From assembly GCA_027080995.1 (NCBI GenBank), contig JALWNT010000118.1, positions 1 to 64,000 on the forward strand: 64,000 bases of DNA, written 5' to 3'. Source of the stretch: Campylobacteraceae bacterium. GTDB lineage: Bacteria; Campylobacterota; Campylobacteria; Campylobacterales; Sulfurovaceae. Each line of letters opens with the position of its first letter. Position 1 is the first letter of the stretch. The notes under the pieces are model-generated. The model saw nothing but the letters and a program-made list of their open reading frames with translations. It made no database searches and was not told the origin of the DNA. The position numbers were made by a program, and so were the translations under genes. Shown here piece after piece: positions 40,804 through 50,237 of this stretch.

Positions 40804-41713
40804 ACGAAAGATTTGGCTCTATCCTCAGATGCCCAAGCTCTCGGTAGAGGGAGAATACGATGCCGTTTTGGGACCTCAGCTCTACCTGCTCCACCGTGTC
40901 GACTTTCCGATTCGCTTCGCCCATCAGGCGCGGAAAATCGCCCCCTCGATCATGGAAGAGTTCGGAGCCAAACCCGACTGGATCTTCGAAGCGTATCAGG
41001 AGAAGGAGAGGTGGATCTTTCTCGCCTACGATCCCCGACAGATTCTGCATCAGTTCGAGGCGGCCTCGTTGAATCCTCGCAAAGTCAAACGTCTCTTTTT
41101 CGCCCAACAATTCGCCGAACATCTCTCCCGTCCCGTCAGTCTGGGGGAGAGGGAGATTTTGACGAACGTGAGAGGGACCGTGACGGTGCTTCCGGCGGAG
41201 TTTATCGACGAAGCCGTCGATGAAGAAGAACGACTCTCCACGCTTCCCGAACCTGCGAAAAGTTTTCCTTTCCGGGCACTGGAAGAGAACCGTGCGAAAT
41301 GGAAGACTCGTGATCTCGCACTGCTCACCCTCGCGGCACTGCTCTTTGCCGGAGCCTGGATCGCCGAAGGCATCCGCGCCCATTCCGAACGGGTGCACCT
41401 GGAGAGAGAACTGCAAGAAAGCGCGCATGGCGATATGACATTGATCAGTTCCATCACTCGGCACAACATTTACGAGCGTTACGCTTTGATCGATCACAGA
41501 CAACGTAACATCCGTCAGATATTGAAACGCCTCGGCAAACTGGTAAGCAAAGAATCAAAACTCACGTCCGTGCAAATCTCTCCTGAAGGCTACAATGCCG
41601 TCTTCGATGTCAAAAGCGACAAAATTCCTGCTCTTAAGCAGTTGGCGCTCTCTTATGAATTGCATCCGATCGTTCAGGGAGATCGTCTGATCGTGAAAGG
41701 CCGATGGAAATGA
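40772..41713 (+). CDS. GspL-like secretion protein
   Basis: The 313-aa protein has an N-terminal cytoplasmic part of about 180 residues, a membrane segment (LALLTLAALLFAGAWIAEGI, about 186-205) and a periplasmic ferredoxin-like tail with a coiled stretch. This is the GspL/PilN-type layout: the cytoplasmic part would bind GspE and the tail GspM. The TTG at 40772 has a poor ribosome site; a TTG at 40781 is equally likely. It overlaps its neighbours on both sides. Confidence 0.6.
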   Translation: MKILTFKRSPRRKIWLYPQMPKLSVEGEYDAVLGPQLYLLHRVDFPIRFAHQARKIAPSIMEEFGAKPDWIFEAYQEKERWIFLAYDPRQILHQFEAASLNPRKVKRLFFAQQFAEHLSRPVSLGEREILTNVRGTVTVLPAEFIDEAVDEEERLSTLPEPAKSFPFRALEENRAKWKTRDLALLTLAALLFAGAWIAEGIRAHSERVHLERELQESAHGDMTLISSITRHNIYERYALIDHRQRNIRQILKRLGKLVSKESKLTSVQISPEGYNAVFDVKSDKIPALKQLALSYELHPIVQGDRLIVKGRWK

Positions 41714-42108
41714 GACCTCTACATCAGAAAATCCTCCTACTCGGACTGTTCGCTCTGCTGATGGGGGCCTGGATCTATCGGACTTCCCAGCAGAGACAGC
41801 TTGAGCGCAGTCGTGAAGAGATCGGAAAAGCCCGACAGGAGATTCGGGAAATTTCTCAGATGAAAGCCCTCTGGGACCGAAAGGATCTTGGGAAAAAACT
41901 CGATCATCTTGTCCATACTCTGCCCGAAAGCACTCTCAAACGTTATGAAAAAAAACGCCACCGTGCCGATCTGGCACTGGAACATCTTGAGGGGAAAAGG
42001 CTCAATACCTTTTTACGCGGACTCTCGGTTCTACCTATTCAGATCGTTTCACTCAGCATCGCCCGGGAGGGGAAAGTTTATCGTCTGGAGTGCCGATGCA
42101 AATGGTAA
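41704..42108 (+). CDS. GspM-like secretion protein
   Basis: The 134-aa protein has a single N-terminal membrane segment (ILLLGLFALLMGAWIYRTSQ), a charged coiled coil (QLERSREEIGKARQEIREIS) and a small C-terminal fold, the GspM/PilO layout. In type II systems GspM sits with GspL under the platform. Identification rests on topology and gene order. It overlaps the GspL-like gene by 10 bp and the next gene by 19 bp. Confidence 0.58.
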   Translation: MEMRPLHQKILLLGLFALLMGAWIYRTSQQRQLERSREEIGKARQEIREISQMKALWDRKDLGKKLDHLVHTLPESTLKRYEKKRHRADLALEHLEGKRLNTFLRGLSVLPIQIVSLSIAREGKVYRLECRCKW

Positions 42109-42611
42109 AAAAAATATTCGTGATTCTTGTAGCTTTTTGGATCGCGACGATCCTCCTCGCTCCCAAGCGGGATCTCTATTTCTTCGCCCAGAAAAAACTG
42201 CAGGAATCCGAAATTCTCCTCAAAGCCGAAACGATAGAAGAGACCCCTTTCGGAGTGACACTGGAGAAGCTCCGCCTCTCTTACAACGGCCTGACTCTCG
42301 GAACATGGAAAGAGGTGCGTATTTGGTCCCTGATCTTCTACAGTGAAATCGATGCAAAAGATTTTATCCCTTCTGCGATGCTTCAGTACCTTTTCGACGG
42401 AAAGATTGGAAAGATGCGTTTGCGTTACAGCCTCCTCCATCCGAAAAGAATCACGCTCATTCTCTCCGGAACTCTCGGGACGGCAAGGGGATGGATCGAT
42501 GTGAAAAAAAGGATAATCTTTCTGCAATGGACAAAAATCGGGAAACTCGGCTCCCTGCAAAAATATATGAAACGCGACAAGAGAGGATGGTATTATGAGC
42601 GACGGTTCTAA
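42090..42611 (+). CDS. GspN-like secretion protein
   Basis: The 173-aa protein has an N-terminal membrane segment (VKKIFVILVAFWIATILLAP) and a periplasmic beta-rich body with repeated Leu-Tyr-Lys patterns. Position between GspM-like and gspC, and this topology, resemble a shortened GspN, a protein of uncertain role in some type II systems. No sequence signature is firm. It overlaps gspC by 17 bp. Confidence 0.5.
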   Translation: MPMQMVKKIFVILVAFWIATILLAPKRDLYFFAQKKLQESEILLKAETIEETPFGVTLEKLRLSYNGLTLGTWKEVRIWSLIFYSEIDAKDFIPSAMLQYLFDGKIGKMRLRYSLLHPKRITLILSGTLGTARGWIDVKKRIIFLQWTKIGKLGSLQKYMKRDKRGWYYERRF

Positions 42612-43431
42612 GCACAGTGCTCTTTGGTCTCTCACCCTTACGATTCTGATCGTTTTCGCTCTTGTCAAAGCTGGATGGACAGTGGTCGATTTCTTTTTTC
42701 TACCCGACAGTGAGACGGGAAGTGTTTCCCGAAGTTCCATCCGATCTCTACCCCACAATTTTCGTGTCGTCTCCAACGAAGCCCTTCCCAAACCCGCGCT
42801 CAAGAAAAAACCGAAAATCCGCGCTTCGATCCGGGATCTGAAACTGTTGGCCGTTTACCGGGGCGAGGGCCAAAGTCTCGCCGTGATCCAAAAAGCCTCC
42901 CGGGCACTCGTTGTCAGAAAGGGAGAGAGAGTCTTCGGCTATCTTTTGAACGAAATCGACGACCGTTCCGTCCTGCTTGAGCGCAACGGCAAAGAGTACC
43001 GTTTGGCGATCGAGACACCCAAAGTGGGTTCTCACGCGAAATTGATGCCCCTTTCTACACCACATGGTCCCTCCAAGCCTCCCGGAAATCCTCAGGAGAT
43101 CCGTAAAGAGGGTGAAACCCTCGTCGTCCCGAAACGTCTGCTTTCGGAATATGCCAGAAATATCGATAAAATATGGTCCAACATAGGAATCGATCCGGTA
43201 CAGAAAAACGGAAACCTTCAAGGATTTAAAGTTCGCTATATCAGACGGCGAAGTGTCTTCGCGAAACTGGGACTCAAACGGGGAGATCTCATCATCGGAA
43301 TCAACGGAGAACCGATCGAAGATTTCGGAACCGTACAGGATCTGTTTCGCGAAGCGCAGGATCTTGATTCCCTGACTTTGACGATAAAACGTGGCCAAAA
43401 AGAGATGGAATTAGACTATGAAATTCGTTAG
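42595..43431 (+). CDS. gspC: type II secretion protein GspC
   Basis: The 278-aa protein has an N-terminal membrane anchor (WSLTLTILIVFALVKAGWTV), a homology region (about residues 80-145, with LKLLAVYRGEGQSLAVIQKA) and a C-terminal PDZ domain with GFKVRYIRRRSVFAKLGLKR and GDLIIGINGEPIEDFGTV. GspC links the inner-membrane platform to the secretin. The PDZ domain could recognise cargo. Its stop overlaps gspD by 14 bp. Confidence 0.88.
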   Translation: MSDGSKHSALWSLTLTILIVFALVKAGWTVVDFFFLPDSETGSVSRSSIRSLPHNFRVVSNEALPKPALKKKPKIRASIRDLKLLAVYRGEGQSLAVIQKASRALVVRKGERVFGYLLNEIDDRSVLLERNGKEYRLAIETPKVGSHAKLMPLSTPHGPSKPPGNPQEIRKEGETLVVPKRLLSEYARNIDKIWSNIGIDPVQKNGNLQGFKVRYIRRRSVFAKLGLKRGDLIIGINGEPIEDFGTVQDLFREAQDLDSLTLTIKRGQKEMELDYEIR

Positions 43432-45409
43432 ATATTTTTTGATCGTACTGCTCGTCTTTTCGCTCGGGACCGGGGCTGCCCCCTCTGCCGACGAAGGGAT
43501 CAAACTGAACATCCGAAACATGGGTATCCAACAGTTTGTAGAAATGATCGGGAAGATCACCGGCAAAAACATCCTGATCAACGGACAGTTGAAAGGAAAG
43601 ATCAACTTCATCGCCAACCGCCCTATCAAAAAGGGCTCTTTGTTCTCTTTGGCCAACTCGATCCTCGCCAGCAAAGGATACGCCCTGATCGATCACGGCG
43701 ACTTCATGGAGGTCGTCAAAGCCTCGGAAGCGGCGGGCATGGGGCTCCAAGTCGGCAAAAGCGTCAAAGGGGAGACCATGAAGACGGTCCTCTTCCCGCT
43801 CAAACACAGCAACGCCGCCGTCATTCGTGCAAAAATCAGGCCGCTTCTCAACCGCAACGCCAAAGTCCTCTCTTTCAAAGAGAACAACCTCCTCGCCGTT
43901 ACCGCCTATCCCAAAACGCTCCAATCGATCAAACAACTGATCCAGGCGATCGAAGAGTCGGGTCACCGCGGATCGATGGTCATCAAACTCAAACACGCCT
44001 CGGTCAATGACGTCTATACCAATGCTCTGAATATGTCAAAGCAGCTTTTCCCTCAGACGATCCCGGGTGAAAAAGTCGGTATTTACAAGGATCAGGCAAG
44101 CAATTCGATTATCCTGGTCGGCAAAAAGGAAAACGTCGACCAGATGGCCAAATATATCCGACAGCTGGATCGAAAAGGGGAGAGTGTCAGCCAGAAAATG
44201 TACGTTATCCCTCTGAAGAACTCCAACGTCGAGGATATGGAGAAAATTCTGGGCAAACTGATCAACCAGATGAACAATATGTCCACCCGCAGAACTCCGA
44301 CGGCCAAAGGTTCAAAAAGTATCGGCAAAGCGATGGTTGTCGCCGACGTCGAACGCAATTCCCTGATCGTGCTGGCCACGGGAGAACAATACCGCAACAT
44401 CATGCAGGTCGTCCGCCGAATCGACGTCGAAAAGCCGCAAGTCTTCATCAAAGCCCGCATCGTAGAGATCAACAGCAAACTGGCCCAGGCCATCGGAGCC
44501 AAATACGGCATCACCGGCGGCTGGCTCACCTCCCACGGACTGATCTCCGTCAACGGGAATATGGGCGGACAGGCCGTCAACTTCTCCCAGCAGCTTTTGA
44601 GCCTGATGAACAATTCAGACGGCAACTCCAGCTCGGGCTTCTCCTTCGGCGACGTCAAATCCCTCTTTGCCCTGGGGATCAACATCGATCTTCTCCAGCA
44701 GGACGGCGCCGCCCATGTCCTGAGCGAACCCTCGATTCTTTGCTCCAACAATATGGAATCCGAACTCTTCGTTGGTGAAACCCGCTCGATCCTCACCAGC
44801 TCCTCCAGCGGCGACAACAAAGACGACCTGGTCCGCAACAATTGGACCCGCGAAGATATCGGTCTGACCCTCAAAGTCAAACCCCGCCTCTCCAGCAACA
44901 ACAAAGTCGCCCTCAAGGTCGACGCCATCATCGAAGACGTCGACGACAGCAGCGGGTACAACAGCCCCACTCCGACGACAACCAAACGCACCATCACCAC
45001 CAACGCCACCGTTCGCAACGGTCAGACCGTCATCCTCGGCGGCTTGATCAAGAACCTGGCCGGGACCGCCAACAGCAAGGTGCCTTTCTTTGGAGACATT
45101 CCGATCATCGGACGCCTTTTTCAAGATACGGGCAAAGCCCAACGCAAAGTCGATCTCGTCATCTACCTGACCCCCTACATCGTCCGGCGGAGTCAGGATC
45201 TGACCCGCCTGAGAAAATTTCTCTCCGAGTTGGAATCGATCCAGAAACGCTACACCCGTTTCATCCATCAACAGTTGCAAAAAGGGGATGTCGGCTACGA
45301 CCGGGAACCGGGAGAGAACATCGTACGAGGTTCAAAATCCCACGCCGGAAAAGCCGCAGGTTCCGGGCGAGCTCCCCGTCCCTTGGACATCCTCAACTCC
45401 AGGCCCTAA
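43418..45409 (+). CDS. gspD: type II secretion secretin GspD
   Basis: GspD forms the outer-membrane channel. The 663-aa protein has a signal peptide (MKFVRYFLIVLLVFSLGTGA), an N0 domain (LNIRNMGIQQFVEMIGKITG), three N1-N3 domains with GSMVIKLKHASVNDVYTNAL and MYVIPLKNSNVEDMEKIL, and the C-terminal secretin barrel with LDVDAIIEDVDDSS-type segments and VILGGLIKNLAGTANSKVPF, then IPIIGRLF. Length is at the short end for the family. It is followed one base later by gspE. Confidence 0.93.
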   Translation: MKFVRYFLIVLLVFSLGTGAAPSADEGIKLNIRNMGIQQFVEMIGKITGKNILINGQLKGKINFIANRPIKKGSLFSLANSILASKGYALIDHGDFMEVVKASEAAGMGLQVGKSVKGETMKTVLFPLKHSNAAVIRAKIRPLLNRNAKVLSFKENNLLAVTAYPKTLQSIKQLIQAIEESGHRGSMVIKLKHASVNDVYTNALNMSKQLFPQTIPGEKVGIYKDQASNSIILVGKKENVDQMAKYIRQLDRKGESVSQKMYVIPLKNSNVEDMEKILGKLINQMNNMSTRRTPTAKGSKSIGKAMVVADVERNSLIVLATGEQYRNIMQVVRRIDVEKPQVFIKARIVEINSKLAQAIGAKYGITGGWLTSHGLISVNGNMGGQAVNFSQQLLSLMNNSDGNSSSGFSFGDVKSLFALGINIDLLQQDGAAHVLSEPSILCSNNMESELFVGETRSILTSSSSGDNKDDLVRNNWTREDIGLTLKVKPRLSSNNKVALKVDAIIEDVDDSSGYNSPTPTTTKRTITTNATVRNGQTVILGGLIKNLAGTANSKVPFFGDIPIIGRLFQDTGKAQRKVDLVIYLTPYIVRRSQDLTRLRKFLSELESIQKRYTRFIHQQLQKGDVGYDREPGENIVRGSKSHAGKAAGSGRAPRPLDILNSRP

Positions 45410-45410
45410 A

Positions 45411-46934
45411 ATGTCACAGACGATGAAAATTCCCCGTCTCGAAGCGTTGGATCTCGAACCTTTCTGGGACGAGACGATCGACCACAAAACAGCCCTAAAA
45501 CATCATCTTCTCTTTGCGAAATACAACGGAAAGACCATTGCGGTTCTCCATCCGGAGCATCTTCCCGAAGGCTTAAACCAGTTGGCACGGCTCCGACTCG
45601 ATTATCCGATCTATCAGGCCGATGAAGAGAGTTACGAGCGACTGAAAAACAAATTTCTCGAGCTTCAGACCGGCAGCGAATTTGAAAAGATGGAGAGTAC
45701 CTCGGAGGAGTTGATCGAAGCGGAATCCGATCTTCTCGAATTCATCCAAAACGCCCAGGATCTTCTCTCCAGCGAAGCCTCGGCACCGGTCATCAAACTC
45801 GTCAATTCCCTCTTTTTTCAAGCAATCAAAAAAGAGGCGAGCGATATCCATATCGAATCGCACGAACGCAAGGGAGAGGTGCGCCTCCGCATCGACGGTG
45901 CCCTAAAAAAACACCTTGACCTGGATCGACGGATCACCCAACTCGTCATCAACCGGATCAAAGTCATCTCCAGCCTCGACATTTCGGAAAAAAGGATCCC
46001 CCAGGACGGTCGGACCCAGGTGAGCATTTCGGGCAAGACCCTTGACGTACGGGTTTCCGTACTTCCTACCTACCACGGAGAGCGGGTGGTGATGAGGATT
46101 TTGATGCAAAGCGAGCATATTCCCAGTCTCGAAGAGCTCGGTTTCGATCGGGAAATCACCGGCGCGTTCTACCGACTGCTGGCCCACTCCCACGGAATGC
46201 TCCTGGTGACCGGTCCTACCGGTTCGGGGAAATCCACCACACTGCACGCTTTTTTGCAGTACATCAACTCCCCCGACAAAAATATCCTCACCATCGAAGA
46301 TCCGGTGGAGTACAATGCCGACAACATTAACCAGATCCAAGTCAACGAAAAGGTGGGACTCACCTTCGCCGCGGGGCTGCGCTCCATCCTGCGCCAGGAT
46401 CCAGACGTCGTAATGGTCGGGGAGATCCGCGACCACGAAACAGCCGAGATCGCCGTACAGGCTTCCCTCACCGGGCATCTGATGCTCTCGACGCTGCACA
46501 CCAACGATTCGACCTCCGCCCTGACACGCCTGAGCGATATGGGGATCGAAAAATATCTTCTCTCTTCCACACTGCTCGGCGTCCTTGCCCAGCGTCTGGC
46601 CCGGAAACTCTGTGAACACTGCAAAGCTCCTGTCCGTCTCGACGAAGCAAAATGCGAAGAGGCGGACCTCGACTGTTCACGGAGCTATTACCGGGCCGTC
46701 GGGTGCCGGGAGTGCGATTACACCGGTTACAAAGGCCGCCAGGCCGTCGGCGAACTTTTCATCCTGGACGACGATGTCAAACGCATGATGGATCAGGGAC
46801 TCAACGATCATGAGATCCGCGACCGACTGAAACGGGCGGGAATGCTCACCATCTCCGACCGTCTTCGCCGGATGATCATCGAGGGAAAAACCAGCTATGA
46901 GGAAGCCCTGCGTGTCGGCCTGATGGATGGATGA
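45411..46934 (+). CDS. gspE: type II secretion ATPase GspE
   Basis: GspE powers pseudopilus assembly. The 507-aa protein has an N-terminal domain (about residues 1-110), then the ATPase with LLVTGPTGSGKSTTLHAFLQ (Walker A), the Asp box ILTIEDPVEYN, RSILRQDPDVVMVGEIRDHE (Walker B) and LSTLHTNDSTSALTRL (His box). A CxxC...CxxC zinc motif (LCEHC and CREC) follows. The start at 45411 lies one base after the gspD stop. An upstream ATG at 45288 inside gspD would add 41 unrelated residues. The start of the pseudopilin gene overlaps the stop. Confidence 0.95.
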   Translation: MSQTMKIPRLEALDLEPFWDETIDHKTALKHHLLFAKYNGKTIAVLHPEHLPEGLNQLARLRLDYPIYQADEESYERLKNKFLELQTGSEFEKMESTSEELIEAESDLLEFIQNAQDLLSSEASAPVIKLVNSLFFQAIKKEASDIHIESHERKGEVRLRIDGALKKHLDLDRRITQLVINRIKVISSLDISEKRIPQDGRTQVSISGKTLDVRVSVLPTYHGERVVMRILMQSEHIPSLEELGFDREITGAFYRLLAHSHGMLLVTGPTGSGKSTTLHAFLQYINSPDKNILTIEDPVEYNADNINQIQVNEKVGLTFAAGLRSILRQDPDVVMVGEIRDHETAEIAVQASLTGHLMLSTLHTNDSTSALTRLSDMGIEKYLLSSTLLGVLAQRLARKLCEHCKAPVRLDEAKCEEADLDCSRSYYRAVGCRECDYTGYKGRQAVGELFILDDDVKRMMDQGLNDHEIRDRLKRAGMLTISDRLRRMIIEGKTSYEEALRVGLMDG

Positions 46935-47508
46935 GATGCTACGTCGCTCCGCGTTTACTCTGATCGAAGTTCTCGTCTCCATCGCACTGATTTCACTCAT
47001 CCTCCTCGGTCTCTATCGAAGCCTCGATATCCAGCGGGATTCCAACCGGCGAATCCGGGAACATCTGCAAACAGCGCTGCAAGCCAATCGCTCCGTCAAA
47101 GCTCTTTATCTCGATCTACTCGAAAGCGACGGAAACCTCACAATTCATCAGGGAGATTTCGATCGTCTCTGCATCGAAAAAACTTCCCATTCTCTCTACC
47201 AACTCTATCGTCCAAAGGTCTGCTGGCTCATTACCAAAAGGGATCGGAATCTCCTTCGGGTCGAGGGACTCGATTTTTCGCTTCCCCTCAAAGAAAATTC
47301 TACAGTTGCCGTAGATCGCGTCATGCAAGGAATGACACTCTTCGATCTTTATCGTCAAAAGGGGAAGATCCTTGTGCTTTTGCAACGTGGAAATCGCAAG
47401 CCCATCGCTTTCATGGTTCAGGGACTCGAAAAAGCAAAGATGACAAAAAAGAAAAAATCCAAGCCTAAAAAAGAGGATGCAAGCAAAAAAGGAGGAGGAA
47501 CAAAATAA
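46927..47508 (+). CDS. type II secretion minor pseudopilin, GspJ-like
   Basis: The 193-aa protein begins with the prepilin sequence RRSAFTLIEVLVSIALISLI and has a globular body and a Lys-rich tail (KKKKSKPKKEDASKKGGGTK). It is placed after gspE, overlapping it by 8 bp. The tail is unusual for a pseudopilin and may be cytoplasmic or a recent extension. Its stop overlaps the next ATG by one base (TAATG), so the HerA-like ATPase is translated directly after it. Confidence 0.78.
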   Translation: MDEMLRRSAFTLIEVLVSIALISLILLGLYRSLDIQRDSNRRIREHLQTALQANRSVKALYLDLLESDGNLTIHQGDFDRLCIEKTSHSLYQLYRPKVCWLITKRDRNLLRVEGLDFSLPLKENSTVAVDRVMQGMTLFDLYRQKGKILVLLQRGNRKPIAFMVQGLEKAKMTKKKKSKPKKEDASKKGGGTK

Positions 47509-49862
47509 TGAAAATCGAAAAAAGCATCTACGAAAAAGCGGGGCTCTTCTATCTTGGGAAAGATGTCGACCCCCAAACCCTCGAAGCCACGGAACTTCTG
47601 ACCCTGCTCAAAAGCAAAGACTTCACCACGCATGCCGCCATCATCGGAATGACCGGCAGCGGTAAGACGGGTCTGGGAATCGATCTGCTGGAAGAGGCGG
47701 CCATCGACCGGATTCCGGCGATTGTCATCGATCCCAAAGGTGACATGGGCAATCTCCTACTCACCGATCCCCAGTTCCGTCCCGAACGTTTCCGCCCCTG
47801 GATCGAGGCCGAAGCCCGCAGCAAGGGCGAAGAGCCCGAAACCCTGGCCAAACAGGTGGCCCGCACCTGGAAAGAGGGGATCGAAAGCTGGGGACAAGAC
47901 AGCGAAAGAGTCGCGCGGTTTCATGCCGTTCCCAAAGTCATCTACACCCCGGGCAGCCAAGCGGGCATTCCCATCAATTTGGCCGGTACCCTGCGTCGAC
48001 CACCCGAAGCGATCCTTACCGACAGCGACGACCTGGCCGCCTATCTTCAAAGCACCGTCGCGGGGCTGCTGGCACTGCTGGGCATCGAAGCCGATCCTCT
48101 TGAGTCCAAAGAGTTCATCCTCCTCTCTCAGATTCTCAGCCGCGCCTGGAGCGCCGGGGAGGATTTGGATATCGGCACGCTGGTAGGCCGCATCGTCCAG
48201 CCCCCCTTTCAAAAAATCGGCGTGCTGCCGCTGGAGAGTTTCTATCCCGAAAAGGAGCGCTTTCGCTTCGCCACCCGCTTCAACGCCGTCATCGCCTCCC
48301 CCAACTTCGTCAATTGGCTCAGCGGCGAAAGCCTGCAGATCGAGCGGCTCCTTTACGACGAGGCGGGCAACGCCAAAATCTCCATCTTTAGCATCGCCCA
48401 CCTCAGCGATAAAGAGCGGATGTTTTTCGTCACCCTGCTGCTCAATCGTCTCATCGCCTGGATGCGGACCCAAAGCGGTACGAACCGGCTGAGGACGCTT
48501 CTTTATATGGACGAAATCTACGGCTACTTCCCTCCGGTGAAAAACCCGCCCTCCAAAGAGTCCATGATTACTCTGCTCAAACAGGCCCGCGCCTACGGCC
48601 TTGGGGTGGTGCTGAGCACCCAAAACCCTGTGGATTTGGATTACAAAGGGCTCTCCAATATCGGCACCTGGTGTATCGGACGGCTCCAAACCCGCCAAGA
48701 CATCGAACGGGTCATCGACGGACTGGGAGGTAAGGCCGACGAGCAGCTCAGTCGCGAAACAATCGCCCGGACCCTGGCCAATCTGCCCAAACGGACTTTC
48801 TTTCTCAAAAGCGCCCATCTGCAAGGGATTAGGCTCTTTACCACCCGCTGGGTTATGAGCTACCTCAAAGGCCCCCTGAGCAAAGAGGAGATCGCCCGCC
48901 TCATGGCTCCGCTAAAGTCGAAAGCATCGGCACAGAGCGCCCCCTCCAAGACCGCCGATGTCGCCCCCTCGGGCGAAGAGGGCGCTCCGGTTTTGGATCC
49001 CTCCATCCCTCAGCGTTTCGAACCCGATCCCGCCGGTGCGCGCCGGTATCGTCCCTGCTTGGCGGCCCATGCCCGGGTGGCCTTTCATGATGCCCGACGA
49101 GGAATCGACGAAAGCGTGGAACACCGTCTCTTTTTGCCGCTTGATCCCGAGACGGAGCGGCCCGACTGGTCCCAAAGCGAAGAGGAGGATCTGCCCTTCG
49201 AGCGCTGGCCCGCCAACCCTCCTTCCCGTGCCCGCTTTTTGCCTCTACCCTTCTTTGTCACCCAAGACCGGGAGCTCAAAAAAAGCACGAGATCCCTGAA
49301 AGAGACCCTCTACCGTAACGAACGGCTCACTCTTTATCGTTGCCGCAAACTCAAGATGGAATCCGAGCCCAACGAGGAGGAGACCCACTTCCGCCTCCGC
49401 ATCGAGGATCGCCTCCGCGAACTCAAAGAGGAGGCGATCGAAAAACTCAAAGAGCGCTACGCCGCCAAAGAGGCCCGACTCCAGGAGCGTCTGCAACGGG
49501 CGCGGGAACGGGTCGAAAAGGAGCAAGAAGATCAAACCAGCTCCCTTATCAGCGTAGGCGCCTCGATCCTGGGGGCGCTTTTCGGCGGACGGGGACCCAC
49601 CGCCGGCAAAATCGGCACCGCCATCAACCGCAGCGGCCGGGTGCTCAAAGAGCGTGGAGATCTGAGTCGGGCCCAACAACGCCTCGAGGAGCTCCAAGAA
49701 GAGATTGAAGCTCTGGCCGAAGAACTGGAGGAGAAGATCGACGCCATCGACGAGAAATACTCTTCCGACAACTACCCCGTCGAATCCTTCCTCCTGCGCC
49801 CCCGCAAAAGCGACATCACCGTCGACACGCTCGTTCTGGCCTGGAGACCGGAAATGTTTTGA
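47508..49862 (+). CDS. HerA-like ATPase with a C-terminal coiled coil
   Basis: The 784-aa protein has a HerA/FtsK-superfamily ATPase core: IIGMTGSGKTGLGIDLLEEA (Walker A, about residue 48), AIVIDPKGDMGN, LRTLLYMDEIYGYFPP (Walker B, about 330), and GLGVVLSTQNPVDLDYKGLS with an arginine-containing RLQTRQDIERV. A variable middle and a long charged coiled coil (about 640-700) follow, then a Gly-zipper SVGASILGALFGG (about 690) and another coiled coil. HerA ATPases translocate DNA or proteins. Coupled to the secretion operon, this one may serve secretion or DNA uptake; its substrate cannot be read. Confidence 0.78.
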   Translation: MKIEKSIYEKAGLFYLGKDVDPQTLEATELLTLLKSKDFTTHAAIIGMTGSGKTGLGIDLLEEAAIDRIPAIVIDPKGDMGNLLLTDPQFRPERFRPWIEAEARSKGEEPETLAKQVARTWKEGIESWGQDSERVARFHAVPKVIYTPGSQAGIPINLAGTLRRPPEAILTDSDDLAAYLQSTVAGLLALLGIEADPLESKEFILLSQILSRAWSAGEDLDIGTLVGRIVQPPFQKIGVLPLESFYPEKERFRFATRFNAVIASPNFVNWLSGESLQIERLLYDEAGNAKISIFSIAHLSDKERMFFVTLLLNRLIAWMRTQSGTNRLRTLLYMDEIYGYFPPVKNPPSKESMITLLKQARAYGLGVVLSTQNPVDLDYKGLSNIGTWCIGRLQTRQDIERVIDGLGGKADEQLSRETIARTLANLPKRTFFLKSAHLQGIRLFTTRWVMSYLKGPLSKEEIARLMAPLKSKASAQSAPSKTADVAPSGEEGAPVLDPSIPQRFEPDPAGARRYRPCLAAHARVAFHDARRGIDESVEHRLFLPLDPETERPDWSQSEEEDLPFERWPANPPSRARFLPLPFFVTQDRELKKSTRSLKETLYRNERLTLYRCRKLKMESEPNEEETHFRLRIEDRLRELKEEAIEKLKERYAAKEARLQERLQRARERVEKEQEDQTSSLISVGASILGALFGGRGPTAGKIGTAINRSGRVLKERGDLSRAQQRLEELQEEIEALAEELEEKIDAIDEKYSSDNYPVESFLLRPRKSDITVDTLVLAWRPEMF

Positions 49863-49903
49863 AATTTTCAATAAGGAAAATATGTGGGAAAATCGTCCAT
49901 CTT

Positions 49904-49966
49904 ACCGATGATCGATGCAAATGAGGTACTGGCGCCCATTCAAATTACAAGTGCAATTTTTGGGTT
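49904..49966 (+). repeat. partial repeat family B copy
   Basis: The segment matches the right end of repeat family B: CCGATGATCGATGCAAATG at the left and GTGCAATTTTTGGGTTT at the right, with a different middle. It abuts the stop codon of the zinc-ribbon gene. The left half of the repeat is missing. Confidence 0.5.
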
Positions 49967-50220
49967 TAAAGTCCGCAGCTTCCACCCTCGACACTGAAGC
50001 TGTTTTGATAGCCGCATTCCAGACAACGATAGGTCAAGAGCTTCGGACCGCACCCTCCTCCTCTCTGATCGCTAAGAACGATGCTTTTGGAGCGGCATCG
50101 GGGACATTCTCCTTTTTCTATTATCTTCAACTGTTCGTTTTTGTCACGCAGATAGTAGACATACCCGGCCACACTGCCGCCGCCTACGATCAAAAAAAAG
50201 AGTAGAAGATAGGGGTCGAT
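49966..50220 (-). CDS. membrane-anchored zinc-ribbon protein with an apparent AUC start
   Basis: The frame encodes (I)DPYLLLFFLIVGGGSVAGYV and YYLRDKNEQ, then a four-Cys ribbon (ECPRCRSKSI and YRCLECGYQN) and SVEGGSCGL. An internal TTG at 50193 would cut the membrane segment. The codon ATC at 50220 has AGAGGAG six bases upstream, so AUC is the better start, giving 84 aa. The two CxxC pairs probably bind zinc; the anchored ribbon could be an accessory of membrane protein assembly. It lies 17 bp after the preceding gene. Confidence 0.65.
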   Translation of the reverse strand: MDPYLLLFFLIVGGGSVAGYVYYLRDKNEQLKIIEKGECPRCRSKSIVLSDQRGGGCGPKLLTYRCLECGYQNSFSVEGGSCGL

Positions 50221-50237
50221 GGAAAACTCCTCTTACT

